From positions 5,984,424-6,048,423 of the forward strand of contig NC_081334.1 in assembly GCF_022539665.2 (NCBI RefSeq): a stretch of DNA of 64,000 nt. The letters are read 5' to 3'. The stretch is from Daphnia carinata (taxonomy: Eukaryota > Arthropoda > Branchiopoda > Diplostraca > Daphniidae). Both the position numbers and the translations under genes were made by a program. The notes under the pieces are model-generated. The model saw nothing but the letters and a program-made list of their open reading frames with translations. It was not told where the DNA came from and did not search any database. Of the stretch, positions 52,301 through 64,000 are shown piece after piece. Position 1 is the stretch's first letter. Each line of letters begins with the position of its first letter.

Positions 52301-54107
52301 ATGATCTATTTCATTCTCTCCTACGGAGCATAGGAAAGAAAATAGGGAACACGGAAATCGATAATGCTATCGTTTCTCCCGCTTTTTTTTTTTTTTTTTT
52401 TATTTTTGTTTCATTCCTCATTTGCGTGTGACAATTTTCATTCGAAACTTTTGAACAGTTCCGCCTTTATTATTTAAAATGAACTGTAGGCTTTGTAATG
52501 TTCAACTGCAAAAGACGTTGCAAGTTGAAGCTGGTCGCAAAAATGGGAAGGCCGTTCATCACGGGGTTACGTCTCCAAAACAAGCGCCCATTCCTTATGT
52601 CGACCGAGTCGCATACATCAAATTGGATGGCATCCTCGTTTGTTAATGTTACATCTGTCGGACAGAACGGCTGACTGATTTTTTTTTTTTTAAGTAATCC
52701 TTTTCTCTCCGCCTAACATTAAGATGATGATAACATCCATTCGATCGATAGTAAATAATATCAGCATAAAAGGTGTGATGGTTGAGGGCAGTCATTATTT
52801 TTTGAAGAGACATGTCTTGTCTTGTTTCGATTTTGCGGCTTCAAACTATCGTGTGTCTGTGTGTGTGTGTGTGTGCTGATGACGTTTGTGCTTTGCGCTA
52901 CTCACTGGGCCTTGATTTTCAATGAGGATTAACGACGAGAGGGATCGGTGAATGCGATGAGAGAGAGAGCCAAGTCAGTCGATTCCCAACTTTTTTCTGG
53001 GCGCTCCGTTCTCTTTGCCCTTTTGCTCCACGACGTTGTGCCGTAGAAAGATGGCCGTTCTATCTGTCTGCACACTTCTCGTGTTGGCTTTGCACGCTCT
53101 TAAAGCCGCTTACCTTCTTTTCTTCCCACGGAAAGAGCCATCAATCCCTTCTTCTTCTCGAGACTTTGAGCGCACGGCGAAGGAAATCAACGCGTTCTCT
53201 ATACGCACAGATTTATTCCCACTTGCTTCAACGATTTAGCCCCCCCCCCTTTTTTTTTTCTTTCTTAAAAGATTTTTTTTTTTTTTTTTTTTGTTGACTT
53301 GTTCCACCGTTGCCTCTGACTGCTTAAAAGCTACTCCCATTTCTTTTTAAATGTATCAATCGTTTTCTCGTAGTCGTTTTCGATGTTTTTTTCGTTAAAC
53401 TTGCATGTAACACTTAAAGACTTCCTGAATGAGGGAAACAACAAATGGGCAAAATGTAGCTTTTTTTTTTAAATGTATATGGATACGTGCTATGTGTTCC
53501 AGCGTATACATATTGAGTTCCATCCGACTCGTTCAGTCGTATGTGTCCGGAACCCGGATAGGAAAAACAAGTTTTGAATGCATACGACAAGCCGCTTTTT
53601 GTATATCAGAAATGCTGAAAGGCACTACACACTGGAACATTTCGCTACACTGTGTCCAAAACTATTGAAAGAAAAGCCTGTATTGAAGATGGGTCCTTTC
53701 ATCACTCTATACTTTCTTAATTGGAAAATGTTATGACAAACGTTGCCTTTTAGCATTTCACATATAACCTAAAAGCTTGACGCAATTTCTCGCTTTTTTT
53801 TCAACAGAGTGCAAAGTTATCCTTAAAATCCATCAACTAAAAACTAAAGATTTATAGACATCACACTGCGGTATAAAAACAAAATTGGGACTACGTGAAA
53901 AAGAAGACTGATGACATCGCTGTCAACGACGCCGTGTTTCTCCCTGTAATAAATTTGCGTCCTCGATGGGAATAGAAGCGAAAATGGGCACTCTCTCTCT
54001 CACTCTCCGTGTGTGTGCTACCGCCCTCAACATTTGAATACAAATAACAGGATCATCTATATAACATGCAAGTGCTTTTCCCCTACGTAGACTTTGGTCC
54101 ACTTTTT

Positions 54108-54233
<126 letters not shown>

Positions 54234-55657
54234 CAGAACGCGAATGGGTATAATGGCAGCCGGGGGTGTACATAGCGTTCACCGTATCTCGAGCAGAGTG
54301 AAAATCCGTGTTACCCCGACAACGACATGTAACTGTATTCATCCCTGGGATTTAATTTCTTTATTTTATTTACTTTCTTTTTTTATTTTGGCTTGAGGAT
54401 GAGTTTCTGTTGAGGGCGGCCAGTTCAAGAGAAGTTTTAAAATGTCGGAAAATGCAAGTGAAAGTGGATGTAGATAACAGAATGGATTGCGTTCACCGTT
54501 TTCAATCCCCTTTTATTTATTATTTTTTTTTTTTATCGTTAAAAAGCATAGGAGTGGGTGGATTTGGTTGCCCAGGAACGTGGGGGATCTCTGCGAAAAA
54601 AAAAGGTTTGTTTGTTTTTTTTCGTTTTATCCAATGATCGATTTTGGTCTTTGACCTTTATTTATTTATGTTTTTCCTGTCGAAGGCGCAGTAGTTATTC
54701 GTGTGCAACTTGTGATTGTAAACTTGACAGACACAAACTCTGCAGCGAGCTATAGAAAGTTGACTTGTTCCGTGTCGAATCGCCAAACAAACGCAGGCAG
54801 TTGTCTACAAATTGCCGTCGATTTCTTTTTCGTCAAGCATAGTATAGACAACAAATCTAAAAGAATATCTAGGACGCACCAGATAGGCATCTTGACTTTT
54901 GATTGGATCATCGTGTTCACTTGATATAAGGATGGCATGTCTATATATCAGTAAAAAAAAAAATAAATAAATAAAAAAGGTCGACTTAATACTGACGTAA
55001 TATCGCCTACGCTCGCGCGCGTGTGTGTATGTGTATAGTGCCAGTATATATATCTGTACGGTACGCCCATTGGTGTGTGATTGTCCAACTCGATGATGAA
55101 GATAAGGTCGCGTGCCGCCGTCTCAAATCCCATCCATCTTAGCCCAGCTCCGGTGACGCTACGCTCCACAGCTCACTATCCTCGACTCCAACTCTATTAA
55201 GGACTCACCATCACTGCCCCTTTTTTTTTTCTGTTGTGTTCGATAGCTCTGCTAGGCACCTCTCTTTCTTAGGACTTTCTTCGTTGAACAGTCGCTCGCC
55301 GCATGTGCGATACATACGTAAAAAATAGATCGGCGTGCGTGTGATTGCGTCGGCTACCGGTAGAGAACAATCGTGTTGGGCTTTTGGCGTGTAAACGAAC
55401 GAAAATAAATAAATCAAAATGTTTATTTATTTAGTTTTTGGTGTGAAGGACGTCAACGAAATGGGGTGTTCGCTGATATCGAATAGATTCGATGAATGGA
55501 GAGGATTTTTTTTTAGAGGGAAATTCGGAATTGGTGGAGGAGGGAAATGACCGGCAGTGAGGCCATTAACTTCTTGGCATGAGGACGGACGACAACAGCG
55601 GGTTCGATGATTTCTTTTCCAGAGCCAAAACAAACAAGGGACCGATACATTATTGAT

Positions 55658-55689
<32 letters not shown>

Positions 55690-58600
55690 GGCTTTGCCCT
55701 TTTCTCCCTCTTTGTCTTCTGTATATAAATGACGCCACAAAAATATATAAAAGAAAAGGGGACGGGGGAAACAAGCGGAGGGGAAGCAGACATAGGAGCG
55801 ACGGATATAGATCCGACGAGCCATTCCGGTTTCGGCCTGTTGGCGGATTTGAATGATGATGATGGTGGCGGTGGTAGTGGTGATGGTGGTGTTATTATAA
55901 CAAGGACCTTCTCTCCCCTATCCCTTCAGGCATTCCCTTGTAGGATTCATCCAACGATCTACCGTTCTCATCTTTTTACTGAACCATTTTTTTTCTTCGT
56001 CTTATTTATTTTTTTCTTTTTTTTTTTTTTTGCTCCCTCCATTTATTTGAATCCATCGTAACTATCATAACGATGGAAAACGAGGAAAGACGAGAAAGTG
56101 AGAGGGAGAGAGAGAATAAGATTGCTATCCGTGTTTAACAGCCTGGAACCATCCAGCCCACTGGCTCCGGCTACGAGCAACAGCGCAAGAGGAAGGGTGG
56201 TGATGACGTGCGCAACGTCACTATAAAAAAAAAAAAAATTTGGGGTAGGTTTTATCATCGGGCTGTGAGAAACATGATTTTTTTTTATTCCTCGTGGAAA
56301 AAAAAGGGAATTGCGAATTTTTTTATTGCAATGGCATTTGTTTTAATGGCGGATTAGATTTTTTTTTTTTTTTTTTTAGAGGTATTATCGTCTTATTGGG
56401 GTACGATTTGTGATATGCCGTTGGCTTGTGCAACGTGAAACAAATGCGATGCACAATAAAAGGACATCAAAGAAGAAAAGTTTTGAATTTTGATAGGCTC
56501 CCGCCAATAGGAGAAAAATCGGGTACTAAATCCACCGGAAGGAAATGGAGAGATGAGAGAAACTCGTATATAAAAAAAAAATGGATGGGACTGGTTGTAA
56601 AAAAAAATTTGGTCCCCCTTGTAAAAAAAAAAAAATAAAAAAATAAAGAAAAAGAGTTCGGCTTGTTGAGGGATAACGGGGAAGGGGGCCATCTTATTTC
56701 TCAAGATAAAAGACTCGATCGATTTTTGTTGTTTCTCCCATTTTATATTTTTCTTTTTTGCACGAATGAAAATCGTCTTCGACGTCGTTCACATGCCGAT
56801 TGTACGACGGGGAGGAAAGGGGTGAAAAGCTCCCCCGTTTGATGGCCTCTCTATTGCCCTATAAAAAGAGAAGAAAAAAAAAAAAAAGAACATCACCGGG
56901 GCATATCTCAGCTAGTCTCAACATCTTCCTTTTGATTTTACCGTGTTTGATGGCGATGCTGTGCCATAGTATGCGTGAGTTCCAGCAGCAATACAGGGAC
57001 TCAAAAGCCCAATGGTTGAAATAGGCTGGAGGCAAGATTGAAAAGACACAGTAGAAGGACTAGATGGAGAGAGCATGCGATCTTTAAATTACATGTTCCG
57101 CATTTATCCCGCCATCCCCTTTTTTTTTCTTCTTCTTCTTTTTCCGCATAATTTACGAAGCCCAGAGATGGAGATGATATCACGATAAAGGAAGGAGGAA
57201 GGGGTCGTTCTCTTTTCCATCTCTGTCGCCAAATCGCAGTAAAGAATAGTCTGATATATATTCTTTAAAAAGAAGGGGAAATGCAACCCCCCCCCCCCCT
57301 AAAAAAAAAATAAAAGGCAAAAAGCCCGACATGGTTCCCTTCTTGCCTCCTTGGTAATATATATACATATAAGGGAAGACCCTCCGCTTCGCTGAGCGTG
57401 TTCCATCTTCCAAGTTGCACAGACACATATCCGTGCACGCAGCTATAGCAGTTCCCTGGGTAACAAGGTAGTATAACAAACAAGGTTAGAGAATATCAAG
57501 TGGAGCAAAGGAGAAGGGGGGATCCTTATATTTTTCATAATAATGGGCTGCAATATATCCTTCCGCATGTGGCTGTCTTTTTTTTTTTTTTTTGATTTCC
57601 CTTTTCCAAAAATGTTTGATCACTTTCCTTTTTTTTTTTTTTTGCCTGCCGGTGTTCTGCTTTCATTTGAAAAGATGCACAACTTTTGGATTGGAAATTG
57701 ATTTCATACTAGATTCTAATTTGAGAAAAGAAAAGCGACTCTGTATACGCCCACCGGCAGCATCCCGATGTGCGTTCTGCCGAACGTAAAAGGCACGTGT
57801 GTTGCCCTTTTATCACTCAAAAGAGGGCAGAAGAAAGCCGTCGATAGAGGGAAAAGGTAAAAAAAGGAAGAAGTTTCAGGATATTATGAAAAGAAGGAAA
57901 AAGAATAGATCAAAGTGTGGCTTGGTTGGCCGGTGTAAAAAAAAAAAAGGGGGGGGGGGGGAAAGAAATTCACCGGTAGACTTAGAATGGGAAAAAAAAG
58001 GGAATGTCGAAGAGCATTTTTTTTTCTTTCTGAATGGAATGAAAAAAAAAATTGAATATCATCTATGGTTATAGGCGGTGAAAGAGTGTAGCGCATAAAA
58101 GAAGAAGAAAAAGTAGCTTTCCTTTTGGTGATTCGCCACCATTTTCTAAGGCTATTGAACAGATAGAAGCCGATATACATATGCCCTATGTATATACTAT
58201 CTTTTTCTTTTTCTGGAACGAATCAAAGTTCGTTTTCTTTATTCACCCCTCTCTGCTATCCCGCTTTCCCCCCCTTTTATTGGCAAAGGACAAAATGTTG
58301 CAGTGGATCTTCGGGAAGGATGTCCTCAACGGACAGCCAATGTCTTGGGCTGTGGAGAGGACATACTCTTTTCTCTTCGATTTAAAAAAAAAAAAAAGGG
58401 GGGGGGGAATCATCCATCTGGAACCGTCATCTATTGAGAGGGTCTTGTAATGTTGATGCCCCGTCTCTAGAACTTTTTCTTTTCTTACCCCCATCCGTGC
58501 CACAGTTTTTTGAATGAGAAGCAATCAGTCAAAGTCGTCAAGGCTTCTATTTCACCTAACGCCCCGGAAAACTTTTTGCCTCGCTCTTATTGGTGTAAAC

Positions 58601-58903
58601 CTTGTTTGCGTTATTTTTTTTTCTTTTTTTTTTTTGGCTCCGACTTTCCGTGCGGGGAGGACCTTGATGACAGCCCTTAGATCATCATCGACGATAGATA
58701 TATAGCAAGCCTTATTTTCATTTTCCCTCTTTGAGGGCATGAAAGACAAGGATCTCTACAATTTTTCCACTGATGCATAAATGATGTAGTTGGACAGGTT
58801 AATTCTAGCGCCATCTCTGATTATCGTAGCTATATGGACTTTGTGTAGAAAAAATGTGGGTCTATATTTATCTTCTAGAAACAGGATGGAATTATGAGAT
58901 ACG

Positions 58904-58944
58904 AGCTCGTACATCATTTAATGTAATGATGTTATGTATGAGCT
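58904..58944. repeat. Imperfect inverted repeat
   Basis: AGCTC-TACATCATT and its complement face each other around TAATGT; the inner ACATCATT/AATGATGT arms are perfect, and the right arm has a few extra bases. Confidence 0.7.
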
Positions 58945-61869
58945 ACTTCTCTGTTCCATTCGAATATTTATATCTTGTGCTTCAACACTTTTTTTTTGGA
59001 AAACGTAGCGAATGACGATTGAGGAGCATCGCATTTCGCTACCATAAATTTTCGCCCCGGTTCGTGTTAATCGGATAAATATTAGACAATTAGGAAGCAG
59101 GGGATATCCGTCTTTTGCTTTCGTGGAAGGGGGTTAGTCGATGCAGCTGATGCACACGAATATAATCTATGAATGATTGTAAAAAAATGTATCTTTGTGA
59201 TATTCAATATAGCGTATAGACATGTTGGGCGTGCTCACATGTTTTTTCCCCCTTTTTTTTCTCCTCTTTATCCAGAACCAAATCGATAACAGTTTTCTTC
59301 TACGTCTTTGTAAAACTGGCAAACGTGAATGATAAAGTAGGGTTTTTTCCTCTTTTTTTTTTTTTTTTTCCTTATATACATTATCCATCGGTTTATGACT
59401 TAGCTCTACCTCTTCTATCCATAAGAAAAGAGGCATATCATAAACTTGTGCTGCGTGATTTATTTGTCTATTTCTGAAATGGGCTCGAACGGCTGTGCGC
59501 GTGCATTATCTGAAATGGGGTAAAGAAAAAGAAAAAAAAAAAAGAAAAAACCTTTGCATATCCTTTCGCGTTTGGCACTCTTCAGCCATTTTGAAATAAT
59601 TTGTCGTGAATTATTTATGAGTTATTTGTTTGAAATTCGATTGAACGATCGGGTCCCATTTTTCATCGGCTAAAAATGCGTGTATCCCAATCGGCATGCA
59701 ACTAAATGGATGACCTTCGGAAATGAAGAAGAATGGCCGGATATCGGATTTAAATTATAACTGACATGCAGTGAGTCATGTGCGTTATTCCGTACCACTC
59801 GATGTTAGCTTGTACAGCAGAGTTACTTTTCCCCTCCCTTGCTCGTTATTATTTTCGACCAGTGCAGCTGCACAATTCCCGATGCCCTGTAGCGTCTAAC
59901 ATCTATCTGCGTCTATCATCGTTCTCGAATTTCCTTTGAGATGTGGCAGGTTTTTTGGTAGGGCGGAAATGAGATCGGCAAGACAGCACATCTAAGCTGA
60001 TGATCTCTAGAGGTATTACGTATACAAACAAAAACATATAACACAACTCACTAGAACCTTTTAATGGGATGCCTAACAATGCTATCCGATACCCTGGGCA
60101 TCAACAGAGACGCTCCCGAACAACGAAATACGTGAGCTGGGTGCTGGTGGATGCTCCTGTTTTGGCCGGTAGAGAGATCCATTTACGATAAAAAGAAAGG
60201 CCATTTATATATATATATAAATTTGTTTTCTCCCTCGACAGAGTGCTGCTTTGCACGTATATATAGAACTACAGTTCTTTGTTTGCACCGTGAGTTTTTC
60301 TTCTTCTCATTTTTCTTGGCTCTTTCTTTCATCTTCTTCGGCTCTTTGTCTAGTCTTTTTAGATCCGATAGGTTTTTTTTTGCCACCTCTTGTTCCCCTT
60401 TTTTGTGCGAGGGTCTCATCCGTCAACCTGTCTCGTTATAATACCTAATCCGGAATGATCAAGCCGCGGATGCAAGAAGGGAAATAAGGGGGGATAAAAA
60501 GCAAACCTTTTACTGGCTAACCAGGAGTTTCTTATTTGATTTCCCAAATGGTCCGATCCATCTTTTCTTTTCTTTTTTTAAAGTTCACTCCTTCATTTCC
60601 TATTTAATTCTTTCGCCACTTTGTTATTTAAACCTTTTTCGCAATTCGATTGCAGTATCAAGTTGATTGCGTAAATGAGTATTGCTATTAGGCTCTTACC
60701 CGAGCAGCGCAAGTTGAGAGTGGCACGCTGGGAATGGAGAGCGTACTTTGGTTTCATTTAGTCACGACGCTGCGCGTTGCCATGTTGTCAGGTTACCGTT
60801 TAAGAAGCTATTACAAAGTGAAGTTAAGGCTTGATAGGATCGCTACGTTGTGCTTCGTTTTACATGGATAACTTTCCGGAGACTATTAACTTTGCCCTTT
60901 TCGCTTTTTTTCACGACTTCAAAGGGGAGGAGGAAATTTTGTAGGCCATTATAAACGAAAACTAGGCGGCTGCAAGATAGAGCTTTAAATATTTTAACGC
61001 TATTTTTTTCTTCGCCATAAACGAGTAATACTAGAAGAGTGGTCCTATGTGCTACTATATTGGCTAGTGTGTATGCGTGTGGGCTCATGTTTTATGAAAT
61101 AGGATCTTTTTTTTTTTTTTTTTTTTGCCTGTCGGCTTTCTATGGCGTTTCAGATGCGAATGCGATGTAAAAAGCCAGACGGCGGGGAGATATAGAACGG
61201 GAGCAATTTCTCGTTTGGCGCTGCGGTTCACACAGCCGCGAGAAAGCTCGTCGAAGTAAAGCTGCTTGATTCGATTGTATATCATTGATTATATTCAAAT
61301 CACACGAGGCACTGTCTTTGCTTCCACACTGAAAAAAAAAAAATCCTTTTGATCTCATTCTTCTTCCTATAGCTCTGTAGATGCTGCTGGATATATGTGT
61401 ATAAAGGCATTGATCCATCAGTCCCCACCCCCCTTCCTTGTGCTTCTCATTTTTTTTTTTTTAGCAATCATTTTTTTTTCCTTTTTTTATGTCTTCTACT
61501 TGTGCTTTATGGCATAAAAGGAGATGGATCTTTGTTGTTGTTAATGTCTGCATCGAAGACCTAGCTTCCGTCGACACCCACCGCAAGGGCGCTATAAGGG
61601 TGCGGCATAATATTACTAGTCTGTACCGCTTGATTTGCGTCCTCTTCAAAATCAAACAAATGCCTCATCACGGCTTCGTCGACCGAACGCCACGCAAACT
61701 CGATTTGCTTGTACTTATTGGTGTGAATCGTGTGTGTATTGTACTATAGCGATGGACTAGTCAGCTGTTTTCATCATCTTTGCGCGTATGTTTTTTATTT
61801 TTTTTTTTTTTTTATGTTTTTGTTTGTTCCGTTATTCATCTGCTTTAAAAATCAGGGGGCCTATTCTTT

Positions 61870-61890
61870 GCGCAAGTGACGAACTTGCGC
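61870..61890. repeat. Inverted repeat with 5-nt loop
   Basis: GCGCAAGT, loop GACGA, ACTTGCGC: eight perfect pairs. Confidence 0.85.
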
Positions 61891-63956
61891 CATTTTGAAT
61901 CACGGGGTTCATCGGGAGTTTTCGTGATCGAAAAGGATCTATAACGACACCTCCATTCTTTTTGTGTTTAAGACTCTTTTGTCTTTTAATTTTTAAGTGA
62001 TATTTTTTTTTCTTTTCTTGGCTGATTGAAATTTTTTTTTTTGCTTGTGTGATGTTATACAACACAGCTCGTGTTTGCTTGGCTGGCTATCACATACAAA
62101 CAAGAGCAGTATATGTTTTCCCAATAGAAGCAAATCAATAGATGCATTTGTATGTTTATTTAGAAGGGTTTTTGTATGTGTGGGACCTCATTACAAGACT
62201 GATGGGGAACGAACGTTCAGCTAGCGGCACCAGCTGTTCACGTTTCTCGCCCGTCAAGAAAAAGACAAGGAGATACAAAATAATAATAATAATAAAAAGT
62301 GAAGGAGAAGATTCGGTTGGTGGGCGGACGGGGTTTGGCTGGTTGTGTTTAGTTCGCGCCTCATTAGCATTCAAGTTGGAGGATGTTTGGCGGTGGCGGA
62401 AAGCCCTCTCCGTCATTAAAGCTAACGAAATTTTGAATCGAGCGCTCACACGCGTGCTCGCTCGCGTTCCGCTTTGCATCCACTTTGCATAAGCTCGTTC
62501 TACCAAACCTTTTTTTCCTTTCTCTGCTGAGAGAGAAACGCGACTTGACGAGACTAGAATATTTAAATAAATAAATAACCAAGTCCCAACCTTCGACAAA
62601 CCGGGATAAAATTTAAAAAACAAAAACACAATCCTGGAAATTGTGGGAGAATAACATTCCCTTAAAAAAAAAAAAAAACGCGGAATTGTTGCTTCTTATT
62701 TATTTGAAGTGTTTAATTTTTTTTTCCGATCGCGATCACGTTTTTTAAATATCGATTTATTGATTTCTGTCGCTCATTGTTGTGGTTGCGTCTATTAATA
62801 ATATATATATATTTATATTCTGGTGTGGATAAAGAACATGTAACAACATTATCGTTTCATGTTTGACCGAGAGGGGAAAGAGTTAGAGCGACAGAGCGAC
62901 ATTAGTATGCAACCAATACGCCGCATACGCAACATAATCACACGCACACAAACGTAAATTCAAAAGCAGGCAGAGGCAAAAGGAAGTGACGGCAGGATAG
63001 ATAAACATACACAACTTGCTCCCTCCACGCGAATCGTTCACGGTGACGTTAATAACTGAGACATTGTGCGTTTTTACTCCCGATTTTCTATCGGCCGTAA
63101 AAACAATGCGCGACAATTCAAAGCGACAAGAAGATTTGCCACTATTCTTTTTTGAAATAGTTGGCAACAGCATTGCAAAATAAAGAAAGTGCTCATGTGT
63201 GCAAGGGTATTAGTATAAGGATCGGCACGCAGATTTTCATTGTAATGAGATCTACAGTACGTTTTTTTTTTTCCTCCCAGTGTTGCAAACGATCAACAAA
63301 AAAAAGTGATACGAACAAATAATAACAGTGCGGTATGAGAGAGAAAAAAAGGGGGGGGGGCAAAACAAAAGATATTCGTGGCGGAGGAAATCGTCTTTTT
63401 GACGTTGCACTGATCATTTTTTACGTGTTGCATCGTATTTGCATATCGTTTCAAATACTCCTATTGTTAATATCATTTTTTTTTTCCTTTTCTTTTTGTC
63501 AATTTGAATAACTTTTTTTCCCCTTTTTTTTTTGCTTGATTGGTACGAGAGAAAACAAAGAAAAAAAACCCGTTTGAAATGTTGAACAATTCGATAGAAA
63601 GTGGCGGTGGCGATCGGTGGCGGATTCGTTCAGGTACGGCTCTTATTCGAAACGTGCAGAGCCAAAACAAAACAAAAAAATAGTTATGCAAATATCAGGA
63701 GCAGATCATCGTTTTTTCAAAGCGTCCAGGAATGGGGCGGGAAGAGCATCAAATCTAGATCTTTTGTTTTGTTTTTTTTGCACTGTTTTTATGGTAGAAG
63801 AGAGCTGAAATGTGGCGGTAGGATGGAACATACGGTCTCCCTAATAAACTTCCGACATGAATCATTTGTTACCTGTGTGATACAACACGTAGATGAAACT
63901 GGAAATGGTTGATGCGGTTGGCTTGCTTTCATTTTCTTCTTTATCTTTTTTTTTTT

Positions 63957-63981
63957 GTGTGTGTGTGTGTGTGTGTGTGTT
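63957..63981. repeat. GT microsatellite
   Basis: Twelve GT units near the right edge. Comparable arrays lie at 34539-34562, 42941-42962, 47677-47697 and 52858-52875. Confidence 0.95.
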
Positions 63982-64000
63982 ATAAAAACCCTTTTGTCGA

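Noticed and set aside
55729-56061. 110-codon plus-strand frame with Asp/Gly run
   Set aside because: Centred on a GAT/GGT trinucleotide patch and ends in Phe-rich T-run translation; no splice or domain support.

Overview
The window is eukaryotic, intron-rich DNA that encodes three recognisable animal genes. Protein content points to an arthropod. Very abundant A/T homopolymers, mixed short and kilobase-long introns and CpG-containing exons would suit a branchiopod crustacean such as Daphnia, but that assignment is inference. No bacterial, viral or transposon gene was recognised.

Positions 1-25120 (+) hold the 3' part of a Fat-like atypical cadherin (Drosophila kugelei / vertebrate FAT1-3 class). 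I could place 29 exons with consistent splice phases, except one. They encode about 25 cadherin-repeat ends, a conserved juxtamembrane region with an RTRR site, EGF modules, a laminin-G domain, four more EGF modules, one membrane span and a cytoplasmic tail ending in a PDZ ligand (QTDV). The start of the gene, roughly the first nine or ten cadherin repeats, lies upstream of base 1.

Positions 25121-28398 are the 3'UTR and a convergent intergenic stretch. Positions 28399-32210 (-) hold a four-exon ropporin-1-like gene (RIIa docking-domain protein, 263 aa) with a GC-AG intron. Positions 33756-49385 (-) hold a complete ten-exon TMTC2 orthologue (1010 aa), an ER multi-spanning protein with TPR repeats. 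Positions 49386-64000 have no gene I can support: microsatellites, homopolymers and a few homopolymer-poor islands.

The most interesting points are these. TMTC proteins are the ER O-mannosyltransferases dedicated to cadherin repeats, so enzyme and a likely substrate sit in one convergent neighbourhood. The cytoplasmic tail exons of the Fat-like gene form a cluster of phase-1 symmetrical, apparently skippable exons at exactly the conserved YHWD(C/T)SDW motif, including one exon that cannot be joined in frame and a 36-nt microexon candidate. A 96-nt extracellular cassette exon would add two N-glycosylation sequons. TMTC2 carries a lineage-specific charged insertion of about 140 residues.
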